Shown piece after piece: positions 9,050 through 17,070 of a stretch of 64,000 nt of DNA. Positions within the stretch are counted from its first letter, which is position 1; each line of letters opens with the position of its first letter. Both the position numbers and the translations under genes were made by a program. The stretch covers positions 43,702 through 107,701 of the forward strand of contig CANRKT010000004.1 in NCBI GenBank assembly GCA_947631255.1, read 5' to 3'. Source of the DNA: an uncultured Enterobacteriaceae bacterium (GTDB lineage: Bacteria > Pseudomonadota > Gammaproteobacteria > Enterobacterales > Enterobacteriaceae). The notes below the pieces were generated by a model. It saw only the letters and a list, made by a program, of their open reading frames with translations. It made no database searches and was not told the DNA's origin.

Positions 9050-11071
9050 TTATAACAGCTTAGTAAGGGAGAATATCTTACTCACTGGTAATAACCCTGG
9101 ATTGTGATAAATCATGATTTGTCTTTTATATTCGGCACGTTGCAAGGTCAGTATGCAGTGGTCGGGCATATGCTGTACGTTCACTTCGATGAGTGGACTG
9201 GTGCTACTAAAGTCCCAGACACCGGCAAACCAGGCTTGTGGCTGATGATTGCGTAAGACCAAATAACTGAGATCGGTCATCGCAGGATTATTTGGTGCGT
9301 ATCCTTGCCATAACTCCGTGTTTGCAGAGCTCGCCAGCCAGACGGCAAGAGTTCCCCGTGAATAGGAAAAGTGACGTGGCTGGCAATGTTGCAATGGCAT
9401 AACGGTAGCATCACGCATAATTCGCAGGGGGCCTGTCTCAGAAAATACTGCGGGTAAGCCGGTTTGATCAAGCGCTATTGCCGATAAATGCAGGGTCCAG
9501 TCGAGTTGCTGACCATGCGGATTATCAACTGTCGATAAATCGATCAAAACATCCTCTATCCACAATAACCGACGGCGGAAGCGAATATCACTCCACGCTT
9601 TAGCATCCCATTCCACACGAGTATGGCTATTTAACGCCGGGGGTATTTTCCGCCAGTCCACTTCACAGTCAAGCCAGTGGTAGTCATCTCCCTGATACCC
9701 GTTAAGTACATCCGGTTGCGCGGGAGGCTGATTGCTCTGATTCACCGTCAGCGTATTATGTGTGGCACTATTTTTATAGTAATCATAGTGCATTCTGGCC
9801 CCATAACCGGTAGTCCCTAGGTCTTGAAGCAACGGAAAACTGTCTTGCCAGATAAGAAGGCTTAATCGATCATAGTGATCGTGTTCCCCGCCATATGGGC
9901 TATGTTTAATCAGAATCACTTCATCCTTTTCAGGGCGACGCCATATTGTCAGCCCCGCTCCAGGTGCAAACAGGGATTCTGTCGATATCAAAGGAGGGAG
10001 CTGTGCTGGCAAGGGGATATCACGCCAGAGTAATGCTTCGAGAGTCTCTTTACCGGCATCGGTAAAATTCAGTACTGCGCTGTAGCGTGGATCCTGCCAG
10101 AGATGCCAGGCAAACTCGTAAATATCGTTATGGTGCAGTTGTTCTTGTCCGGCAATGCAATCATTGATGCGTGGGAAGGTGCCGTCCGGTAGAAGAAGTG
10201 ACAGCGGGAAGTTCAACATTTTTTGATACCATGGGCCATTCGTCAGGCTCCATGGACCACCATAAGCCATTTTTTCAAATGCAAAAAATCCCTGAAGTGC
10301 ATAAAAGTGGTAATGAACAGAGCCTTCAAACCATAATCCTTCTTCTAATAAGCCATTCTCAAGCTGCCAGCGCAGACCATAGATCTGGTTAACGGCTAAA
10401 TCGAGCAAGGATGCATCTTTGAGAATAAAACCCAGAATCGCCAGAGCCGCATTGATCTTCACTTCATGATTATGAATTTGTGGGCTGCGGTGCTGACTGA
10501 GAAAATCAGCCGCACTGCGCAGTAAGCGAGTAGCGATAAATTGTTGCTGTTCAGCACTCAGGGTATCGGCAATAAAATCATAACCCAGTGCCAAATCAAG
10601 AATACAGTTTGCCTCACAGAGGGTTTGAGCATTCATCTTTCCGGGGCCATTATGCGGAATATTACCGTGAACTTCGTAGTCTGGATAGAATTCAGCATAG
10701 CCGAGGAGTATCTCTGCGACTTTGTCAGCGTAACGAGAATCACCGGTTAACTGCCACAGCAATCCTAGGTGATAGCAGGCGCTGGAATTATGACCATTCA
10801 TTACTCGCCACCATGCACTGTCATAAGGTTCACCGCTAAAGACTTCGTCATCTACAGGACAACAATGGCGGGTTGGTTCGTTTTTATCCCAGATAAGTCG
10901 CACGCTGTGGTGCGGGCAAAAATAGTACAGATTCCAGCTGGCAATGCCGCTTTGCGGAATGTGTACCGGTGCATCAAGCACCGGTGCATATTCAGTACTC
11001 AACTGTTCAACAATGCTGTTATGCGCAGCACGAGAGGCAATTTTTTTCCATTGCCCGTTGAATTGCATCAT
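9050..11071 (-). CDS. Heparinase II/III-family polysaccharide lyase, no signal peptide
   Basis: A 673-residue protein with an N-terminal alpha/alpha toroid (about 1-350) and a C-terminal heparinase II/III-like beta-sandwich (about 360-640). Telling segments are HNGPGKMNAQTLCEANC, QIHNHEVKINAALAILGF, LEEGLWFEGSVHYHFYALQG, SPYGGEHDHYDRLSLLIWQD and YYKNSATHNTLTVNQSNQ; the conserved His, Tyr and Asn residues fit the lyase active site of this superfamily (PL12/15/17/21 group). There is no signal peptide (MMQFNGQWKKIASRAA), so it should act in the cytoplasm as an exo- or oligosaccharide lyase, as PL15 and PL17 enzymes often do. Its start codon shares one base with the stop of the upstream lyase gene, so the two are translationally coupled. 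The polymer (alginate, glucuronan, other) cannot be told from sequence. Confidence 0.82.
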   Translation of the reverse strand: MMQFNGQWKKIASRAAHNSIVEQLSTEYAPVLDAPVHIPQSGIASWNLYYFCPHHSVRLIWDKNEPTRHCCPVDDEVFSGEPYDSAWWRVMNGHNSSACYHLGLLWQLTGDSRYADKVAEILLGYAEFYPDYEVHGNIPHNGPGKMNAQTLCEANCILDLALGYDFIADTLSAEQQQFIATRLLRSAADFLSQHRSPQIHNHEVKINAALAILGFILKDASLLDLAVNQIYGLRWQLENGLLEEGLWFEGSVHYHFYALQGFFAFEKMAYGGPWSLTNGPWYQKMLNFPLSLLLPDGTFPRINDCIAGQEQLHHNDIYEFAWHLWQDPRYSAVLNFTDAGKETLEALLWRDIPLPAQLPPLISTESLFAPGAGLTIWRRPEKDEVILIKHSPYGGEHDHYDRLSLLIWQDSFPLLQDLGTTGYGARMHYDYYKNSATHNTLTVNQSNQPPAQPDVLNGYQGDDYHWLDCEVDWRKIPPALNSHTRVEWDAKAWSDIRFRRRLLWIEDVLIDLSTVDNPHGQQLDWTLHLSAIALDQTGLPAVFSETGPLRIMRDATVMPLQHCQPRHFSYSRGTLAVWLASSANTELWQGYAPNNPAMTDLSYLVLRNHQPQAWFAGVWDFSSTSPLIEVNVQHMPDHCILTLQRAEYKRQIMIYHNPGLLPVSKIFSLTKLL

Positions 11072-12315
11072 TATTTTTTCTCTCCGCCCGCAGACTTGAC
11101 CGGTAGTGGTGCAATCAGAATGGTAATATCTTCCGGATATTTGGCTTGTAAATACTGGGCTTTTTCATTGAGCGAGGCATTATCTGGCCAGGCTTTCGCT
11201 GCCCTGGAGAGATTAAACAAGGCTTTTTTATCATCCGTTTTATCCAGATCTTTCCATGGCCACACGGTGTCAGCGTTCACAAAACTGGCGATATAGGTAT
11301 AGCCCTTCAACAGACTATGTTTATCAACCTCGTGATTCCAGACATCAACATTTGCTTTTTCACCTAGTTTCCCTAACTGGCTATAGGCTTCCAGATTAAA
11401 GTTACTGTAGTGCCACGGGCGCGTCCGTTCCAGTTCGCCCATCTGGCGACCTTCGGTATCAAAATGACCTGGAATACGGCGGATTTGCGTGATATTTAAA
11501 CGTTTTTTAGCTTCTTCAGCCTTGCCGCTAAACAAGGCAAAAGTCGCTGCTTGCAGATCGTAATAAGTACCGTGGTTGTTATGCCAGTTATCTTCCTCGA
11601 AACCATTATCACTGGTGGTCATCCAGCTATAGAAATCACCAAACCACTGCTGTAGTTGCTGATATTCACTGTCACTAATTAAACCAGATGGTCGCAGCAA
11701 CTCAATGGCATCAACCACCTCAACCAGTGCCCGGCTATCGATGATCCCAATACCGCGTCCGGTGTTAATACCTGGAATAGCCTGAGCATAAGCCAGGTTT
11801 GGATTCATGCGGGTCGCAGGCGCCAGGAACCAGGTATGGATTTGCTCTGCTGCTTTTTCACCATAACGTTTGTCTTGAGTAAAGTACCAAGCTAGCGCGA
11901 GGTTATAGACATTATTACTCATCTTCACCAGACGTTTTTTGTCGGTAGCATCGCTGTTTGCGTCTGGGTTAGTTTCGCCGTCCTTACGAATGTAAGGCAG
12001 ACCATCTTTTTTTGTCGGGTCTGGCCACCAGTATGGCGGGAAGCTGTAGTAGTCATGTTTATCTCCGCTGGCAGCCAGCAGGGTTTTATCCATCACAGAG
12101 AGTAAAGGTTGATTAAGTGCGGTGTTTGCTTTTTTGATAAGTGCGCTTTCAGCTTTAATAAATAGGGGGTTACCTACTCGGATCTGTTCAAGACTCAAGC
12201 TTAAATCTTTATTATCAAGAATATAGGGACTAGCCTCTGCGGCATACGACCCAATACTGACTCCTGACAATATAAAAGCAAGGCACAAAGCACTGCGATA
12301 CGGTAATCGGGCCAT
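11071..12315 (-). CDS. Secreted alginate-lyase-family (PF05426) polysaccharide lyase
   Basis: A 414-residue protein starting MARLPYRSALCLAFILSG, with a clear Sec signal peptide cut near SYAAEA, so periplasmic or exported. Conserved segments of the alginate lyase superfamily are FPPYWWPDPTKKDGLPYIRKDG, SNNVYNLALAWYFTQDKRY, TRMNPNLAYAQAIPGINTGRG, EDNWHNNHGTYYDLQAA and MGELERTRPWHYSNFNLEAY. The Asn-Asn-His, Tyr and Arg-x-x-x-His positions are the likely catalytic groove; PL5 and PL38 enzymes share this fold. The ATG at 12315 with GAGG upstream is preferred over a longer frame starting at 12348. First gene of a two-gene operon with the heparinase-family lyase, divergent from the ABC importer. It shares many motifs with the signal-less lyase at 17071. 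Confidence 0.82.
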   Translation of the reverse strand: MARLPYRSALCLAFILSGVSIGSYAAEASPYILDNKDLSLSLEQIRVGNPLFIKAESALIKKANTALNQPLLSVMDKTLLAASGDKHDYYSFPPYWWPDPTKKDGLPYIRKDGETNPDANSDATDKKRLVKMSNNVYNLALAWYFTQDKRYGEKAAEQIHTWFLAPATRMNPNLAYAQAIPGINTGRGIGIIDSRALVEVVDAIELLRPSGLISDSEYQQLQQWFGDFYSWMTTSDNGFEEDNWHNNHGTYYDLQAATFALFSGKAEEAKKRLNITQIRRIPGHFDTEGRQMGELERTRPWHYSNFNLEAYSQLGKLGEKANVDVWNHEVDKHSLLKGYTYIASFVNADTVWPWKDLDKTDDKKALFNLSRAAKAWPDNASLNEKAQYLQAKYPEDITILIAPLPVKSAGGEKK

Positions 12316-12411
12316 GAAAATAATCCTCAAGTTAAATAACGGGCACATTAATATTTACGAATGACATATTAATCTTCGATCATGTGAGTTTAGATAATAG
12401 TAATTTCTGTC

Positions 12412-12434
12412 AAAAGAAAACGTTGTTTCAAATT
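12412..12434. promoter_or_regulatory. KdgR-like operator upstream of the lyase operon
   Basis: AAAAGAAAACGTTGTTTCAAATT matches the enterobacterial KdgR box pattern (AAAATGAAAC-A-N-T-GTTTCATTTT, from memory) at about 17 of 22 positions, with an intact GTTTCA half. It lies about 100 bases upstream of the secreted lyase ATG. KdgR represses uronate genes and is released by 2-keto-3-deoxygluconate. Confidence 0.55.
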
Positions 12435-12526
12435 TGATTGTGGGAGTTTAAGTGCCGTAAAGTTTTTTTTTGTGAGACCAGTCTCGTTTTCTGATTTGGC
12501 TAAAAAATACCCGCGCCATCGTGAGT

Positions 12527-12548
12527 TTAATCACATTAATGCCTGTTT
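12527..12548. promoter_or_regulatory. CRP-like site
   Basis: The core CGTGA-GTTTAA-TCACA at 12530-12545 matches the CRP consensus TGTGA-N6-TCACA at 9 of 10 positions. It is between the divergent lyase and ABC importer operons and could serve either one. Confidence 0.6.
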
Positions 12549-12729
12549 TAAATAAAACAAGCTTATTTTTCTAGTTTGGGTGAAAATTTTAACTGTTTGA
12601 TTTTATTTTTATTTTAAATTTTAGTGTTTTTTTTAATATTTTTTGTAGTGATGTATATCAAGTTTTTTAATTTTAAAATCTAATTTCGTTTTTGTTTGAT
12701 TGCATTACAAGATTCCTTTCTATTAAATA

Positions 12730-12760
12730 ATTCCATCTTATGAAATAGGAATGATGGAAT
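12730..12760. promoter_or_regulatory. Inverted repeat ATTCCATC...GATGGAAT before the ABC importer operon
   Basis: Two perfect 8-base arms (12730-12737 and 12753-12760) are separated by 15 bases, giving a centre-to-centre distance of about two helical turns. This looks like a dimeric regulator site about 110 bases before the binding-protein start codon. No regulator gene lies next to the locus, so the binding protein is unknown. Confidence 0.4.
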
Positions 12761-12871
12761 AAGGGAAGTAAAAACAAACATTCTTATTCACCTTATTAAC
12801 TACTTGTCGAAATATCTCTGTCAGCAGCATTTTTATTTATCTTTCTACCCTACAATAAAGGATATGGAACC

Positions 12872-14161
12872 ATGTCTACGAATCGATTACGTTCACTGTT
12901 ACTCATTTCGACGCTGGGATTAGGTGTCGGGCAAAGTTTTGCCGCATCTACACTCAATGTCTGGATCCGTGCCAGTAATGATTCTAAAAATATCTACCAG
13001 CAAGAAGCGGAAGCCTTCGAGAAAAAAACCGGTATAAAAATCGAATACTTTAATGCCACTACGGATTTTGAGCAGCGCCTTGCCCGTGCTGCGGTGGGTA
13101 ATGCGTTACCTGATCTTATCTTCAATGATGCCGCTTCATTGGGGCAGTTTATTCAGCTAGGTATTGTGGATGAGATAGATCCTAAGTCTATCGAGGGTGG
13201 TGATAACCTTTATCCTACCGCTTGGGAAAGTACGCGTTATATCGATGGTAAACATTATGGCGTCCCCACTTCTGCTCAAACCTTTGCGTTGTTTGTGCGT
13301 AAAGACTGGCGTGAAAAACTAGGCTATCCGCAACCGAAAACTTGGGAAGATGTCATGAAACTGGCGCATGCCTTCACCCAAGAGGATCCCGACGGTAACG
13401 GAAAAAATGATACTTACGGGTTTAATATTCCAGGTTCAACCACTCGCGGTTATACCAGCTGGTTTTTGACCCCATTTATCTGGCAGGCAGGTGGAGATTA
13501 TGTCTCTGAGAAGGACGGTAAATTTATCGCCACCCTCAATACGCCAGAAGTCGCAGAGGCGGTGAATTTTATGCGCACTATGATCTGTGAAAAGGTGGCT
13601 CAGCCTGGCGCGATTAATGCCACTACCGCAGATGTGATTCCATCATTCCGTTCCGGACAAGTCGGTATGTTCTTCACGGGTCCTTACCATATCGCAGTAT
13701 TTGACCGAGACCCAGGTAAAGAGCAGTACGAAGTTGTCACCCTCGAAGGTCCGAAAAACGCTGCCACTCTGGCGGAAGGAACGACCGTATTCCTGATGAA
13801 GGGCAGCAAACAGAAAGAAGAAGCGCGTAAATTTATCGAATTTATGATTTCGAAAGAAGGTCAGGAAATCGGTATGGGTAAAGGTTCGAAAAATATTCCG
13901 GTAGTTCGCCTGGCGGTCAATAAAGATGTTGACGTAAAAGAGGTTTATCAAGATGACCGTTGGGCAACTTTTGCCAGCCTGTATAACGACCAGGGCCGCT
14001 ATGTACCGCAAATTCCAAACTGGACGCCGGTACGCCAGATAACTGCTGAAGGCTTTAACCGCATTCTTGCTAACTGTAGTGGCGACATTGCGCAGGAACT
14101 TGATGCGCTCAATGTCAAAGTGAACAGTGAACTGGACAAGCAAGACGTGCTGGCTAAATGA
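12872..14161 (+). CDS. Oligosaccharide-binding protein of a UgpB/MalE-type ABC importer
   Basis: A 429-residue extracellular solute-binding protein (SBP_bac_1/8 family). The signal peptide is MSTNRLRSLLLISTLGLGVG...FAAS. Mature features are LNVWIRASNDSKNIYQQEAEAF, the lobe crossing LPDLIFNDAASLGQFIQLG, YGVPTSAQTFALFVRKD and the conserved helix GMFFTGPYHIAVFDRDPG. The size fits an oligosaccharide binder rather than a monosaccharide binder. It starts an operon with two permeases, one ATPase and a cytosolic lyase. By analogy with the alginate-oligomer importers of sphingomonads (AlgQ-AlgM1M2-AlgS), it probably binds unsaturated uronate oligomers (inference). Confidence 0.85.
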   Translation: MSTNRLRSLLLISTLGLGVGQSFAASTLNVWIRASNDSKNIYQQEAEAFEKKTGIKIEYFNATTDFEQRLARAAVGNALPDLIFNDAASLGQFIQLGIVDEIDPKSIEGGDNLYPTAWESTRYIDGKHYGVPTSAQTFALFVRKDWREKLGYPQPKTWEDVMKLAHAFTQEDPDGNGKNDTYGFNIPGSTTRGYTSWFLTPFIWQAGGDYVSEKDGKFIATLNTPEVAEAVNFMRTMICEKVAQPGAINATTADVIPSFRSGQVGMFFTGPYHIAVFDRDPGKEQYEVVTLEGPKNAATLAEGTTVFLMKGSKQKEEARKFIEFMISKEGQEIGMGKGSKNIPVVRLAVNKDVDVKEVYQDDRWATFASLYNDQGRYVPQIPNWTPVRQITAEGFNRILANCSGDIAQELDALNVKVNSELDKQDVLAK

Positions 14162-14172
14162 GGCGAAAGGGC

Positions 14173-15114
14173 ATGAGTATGCATGAAACAAAATCGGCCC
14201 CAGTAAACGGGGTCACATCTTCCGTACTAACAGGCTGGTTGACACCAAAGCGGAAGCGCGCGTTGATCCCATGGCTGTTTCTGGCACCAGCACTGGTTAT
14301 CTTTAGTTGGTTCAAATTCATCCCCATGATTCAGGGGTTGGTGATGAGCTTCTATAAAGTAAACTTTAACCAGCCTGATGAATGGGTTGGTCTTGAAAAC
14401 TTTGCCCGTGCTTTTGCCGACCAGGCTTTGCACGCAGCAGTATGGAACACGTTATTGTATGTCGTCGTCACCATGTTTGTTGCTGCATTCTGCGCTTTTT
14501 TTCTGGCGATGTTACTGGAAGGCCCGGCACGGCATTTACGTTTTATCCGTACCGCTATCTTTTTACCCGCTGTAACCAGCGCAGCAATCGTCGCTGAAAT
14601 GTGGCGTATTCTGTTTAACCCAACCCCCAATGGCGTTATTAATCAGTTTTTAAGCTGGTTTGGAATAGAGGATCAGGGCTTTCTTGCCAGTACCGATCAG
14701 GCGATATGGATAATCATGCTGTTGCATATCTGGAAAGCCATACCTTATGACATGGTGATTTTTATCGCCGGACTTGCGGGTATTAGCCGGGATCTATATG
14801 ACGCTGCCAATGTCGATGGTGCCAGTTGGTGGAATCGTCTGCTCTACGTTACGTTGCCAGGCATGATCCCAGCCCTGTCGGTGGTATTAATGCTCTCCTT
14901 TATTCGTGGTTTTCGAGTCTTCGCCGAAGTGTACGCCACCACTGGTGGGGGGCCTTCTAATTCCACCGAAATGATAATGACCCATATTTATAAGCTTGGT
15001 TTCGAACAGTTTGATTACGGTTACGCTTCGGCGGTGTCGTTCCTATTGTTCAGCTTTACGGTCATTTTAACTATTTGTCACCTGACGCTGAAAAAGCGTA
15101 TCGCACGTTACTAA
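14173..15114 (+). CDS. ABC importer permease 1 (UgpA/MalF type)
   Basis: About 313 residues with six predicted membrane segments, beginning around RALIPWLFLAPALVIFSWFK. The EAA loop YDAANVDGASWWNRLLYVTLPGM carries the conserved glycine that docks on the ATPase. Starts at 14158 (overlapping the previous stop as ATGA), 14173 and 14179 are all in frame. GAGG and AAAGGG sequences favour 14173 or 14179. It pairs with the second permease at 15124. Confidence 0.87.
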   Translation: MSMHETKSAPVNGVTSSVLTGWLTPKRKRALIPWLFLAPALVIFSWFKFIPMIQGLVMSFYKVNFNQPDEWVGLENFARAFADQALHAAVWNTLLYVVVTMFVAAFCAFFLAMLLEGPARHLRFIRTAIFLPAVTSAAIVAEMWRILFNPTPNGVINQFLSWFGIEDQGFLASTDQAIWIIMLLHIWKAIPYDMVIFIAGLAGISRDLYDAANVDGASWWNRLLYVTLPGMIPALSVVLMLSFIRGFRVFAEVYATTGGGPSNSTEMIMTHIYKLGFEQFDYGYASAVSFLLFSFTVILTICHLTLKKRIARY

Positions 15115-15123
15115 GGGGCTGAG

Positions 15124-15963
15124 ATGTTAGGGAAACGTTGGGATATAGCAGGGCGCTGGTGCATCTATGCAGTACTGCTGTTTGTTTTTGTTGGTCCTTT
15201 TTGGGGGATCGTTGCCACAGCATTTAGCGGCGCGCCGGTTAAACCCGGTGAATTACTCGCATGGCCGAATGAGTTTTCTTTAGAGAACTTTATCTTTGCC
15301 TGGCAGGACATTGGCGTCTGGCGCTACCTGTTGAACTCGATGGTGGTGGTCTTCTTCGGAACCATTTTGCAGGTTTCCGTTAGTGCGCTGGCAGCTTATG
15401 CCCTAGCACGGAAGAAGTTTCGTGGTGTTGCGATAGTGAGTCTGGTGATTCTGTCCACCATGATGTTACCGGAAGAGGTTATAGCCATCCCACTGTACAT
15501 GATAATCAACTGGCGTTTTCCATTAATCGATGCCTCTATCTATAACAGCTATCTGGGCATGATCCTGCCGATTGTTGGCTGGGCTTTCTCCATCTTTGTG
15601 CTGAGTGAGTTTATGGCTGCTATTCCCAAAGAGCTGGAGGAGGCTGCACGTATTGATGGTTGCAACGAATGGCAAATATTCTTCCATGTTATTTTGCCTC
15701 TGGTGAAGCCCGCATTGGGTACGGTTGTGACCTTCGGATTCATCATGATTTGGGATCAATATCTGTTACCACTGATTGTTGTCAATCAGGACAGCCTGAA
15801 CACCATCCCGGTGATTTTAGGTACTTTGCGTACGGATGAGAGCATCACCCCGAATATTTTCATTGCCATTACCCTACTGGCGATGCTGCCAAGCATCATC
15901 GTGTATCTGGGTCTGCAAAAACATTTTAACCGCGGAATTATGTCCGGCGCAGTTAAAGGATAA
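15124..15963 (+). CDS. ABC importer permease 2 (UgpE/MalG type)
   Basis: A 279-residue inner-membrane permease. It shows the N-terminal segment WCIYAVLLFVFVGPFWGIVAT, several further hydrophobic helices, and the EAA loop ELEEAARIDGCNEWQIFFHV. AAGGGGCTGAG precedes the ATG, 9 bases after the stop of permease 1. It forms the heteromeric channel with permease 1. Confidence 0.88.
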   Translation: MLGKRWDIAGRWCIYAVLLFVFVGPFWGIVATAFSGAPVKPGELLAWPNEFSLENFIFAWQDIGVWRYLLNSMVVVFFGTILQVSVSALAAYALARKKFRGVAIVSLVILSTMMLPEEVIAIPLYMIINWRFPLIDASIYNSYLGMILPIVGWAFSIFVLSEFMAAIPKELEEAARIDGCNEWQIFFHVILPLVKPALGTVVTFGFIMIWDQYLLPLIVVNQDSLNTIPVILGTLRTDESITPNIFIAITLLAMLPSIIVYLGLQKHFNRGIMSGAVKG

Positions 15964-15973
15964 GGAGTAGGTT

Positions 15974-17065
15974 ATGGGATCTGTTGTACTGAATAGTGTT
16001 CGTAAATCATATGGTGATGCACATGTTATTAAAAATGTTTCATTGACTATCCCAGATGGTGAGTTTTGTGTACTGGTGGGGCCTAGCGGATGTGGTAAAT
16101 CGACGCTATTACGCATGATTGCCGGACTGGAAGAGATAACCGGGGGCGAAGTGCATATTAATGATAAAAACGTCACGGATGTTGAACCCAAACTGCGCGA
16201 TATCGCGATGGTTTTTCAGAGTTATGCGCTTTATCCTCAAATGACGGTTCGTGAAAATATGGGTTTTGCTTTGAAAATGGCCAAGGTGAGCAAAGCTGAA
16301 ATTAATAAAAAAGTCACTGATGCCGCTTCTTTGCTGGGACTGGAGTCGTTGTTGGAAAGATTGCCAAAAGATCTCTCTGGTGGTCAGCGTCAGCGTGTTG
16401 CCATGGGGCGGGCAATTGTACGTCAGCCGCAGGTGTTTTTATTTGATGAACCCCTGTCTAATCTCGATGCTAAGCTGCGCACTCAAGTTCGTGGTGAGAT
16501 CCGTGAACTGCATCGTCGACTGAAAACAACCTCTGTTTATGTCACCCATGATCAAATTGAAGCCATGACGATGGGGCAGATGATAGTGGTGCTGCGTGAT
16601 GGTCATATTGAGCAGGCAGGAACGCCGCTGGAACTCTATGACCAGCCTGCAAATCTGTTTGTTGCCGGTTTTATCGGCTCTCCGGAAATCAACCAACTTC
16701 ATGGGGAGGTGCTACTTGACGGGACCCTGACACACCTGCGTTTGAAAGATGGCTCATTGCTGGCACTCCCGCAGGAACTGGATGTGACTCACGGACAACA
16801 GGTTGTTTATGCGATTCGTCCTGAGCAAGTTAACGTGGTTAATGGGCCGCGTGAAGATGCACTAGCTGCGACAATTACGGCTATTGAAAATACCGGCTCT
16901 GATATGCAGTTATTCTGCAACACGGGAGGAGGGGCCTTTACCTCGGTGTTTAAGCAGCGTCTTGAGGTCTGCGAAGGGGAGACCATCTGGCTGCAACCGA
17001 AACTTTCAGGTATTCATGTTTTTAATGCTGATAATGGTATACGTATCAGAAAAGTAGGGGAATAG
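15974..17065 (+). CDS. ABC importer ATPase (UgpC/MsmK type)
   Basis: A 363-residue single ATP-binding subunit. It has Walker A GPSGCGKST (about residue 37), Q-loop VFQSYALYPQMTV, signature LSGGQRQRVAMGRAI, Walker B VFLFDEPLSNLDAKLR and H-loop YVTHDQIEAMTM. A C-terminal regulatory domain (TOBE/MalK-like, about 240-363) includes YAIRPEQVNVV. It energises the two preceding permeases. AAGGAG stands before the ATG. Confidence 0.9.
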   Translation: MGSVVLNSVRKSYGDAHVIKNVSLTIPDGEFCVLVGPSGCGKSTLLRMIAGLEEITGGEVHINDKNVTDVEPKLRDIAMVFQSYALYPQMTVRENMGFALKMAKVSKAEINKKVTDAASLLGLESLLERLPKDLSGGQRQRVAMGRAIVRQPQVFLFDEPLSNLDAKLRTQVRGEIRELHRRLKTTSVYVTHDQIEAMTMGQMIVVLRDGHIEQAGTPLELYDQPANLFVAGFIGSPEINQLHGEVLLDGTLTHLRLKDGSLLALPQELDVTHGQQVVYAIRPEQVNVVNGPREDALAATITAIENTGSDMQLFCNTGGGAFTSVFKQRLEVCEGETIWLQPKLSGIHVFNADNGIRIRKVGE

Positions 17066-17070
17066 ATACG

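Larger units (their letters stand above)
12316..12871. promoter_or_regulatory. Divergent AT-rich control region of the uronan locus
   Basis: This 556-base region separates the lyase operon from the ABC importer operon. Its middle (about 12530-12720) is very rich in A and T with long T and A runs, typical of H-NS-silenced accessory promoters. Individual sites inside it are listed separately: a KdgR-like box (12412-12434), a GAGAC-CA-GTCTC palindrome (12474-12485), a CRP-like site (12527-12548) and an inverted repeat (12730-12760). No coding frame of note is present. Confidence 0.6.

Noticed and set aside
13643..14191. 182-codon minus-strand frame opposite the oligosaccharide-binding protein gene
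   Set aside because: It lies antisense to a well-supported gene and its translation has no domain-like features.
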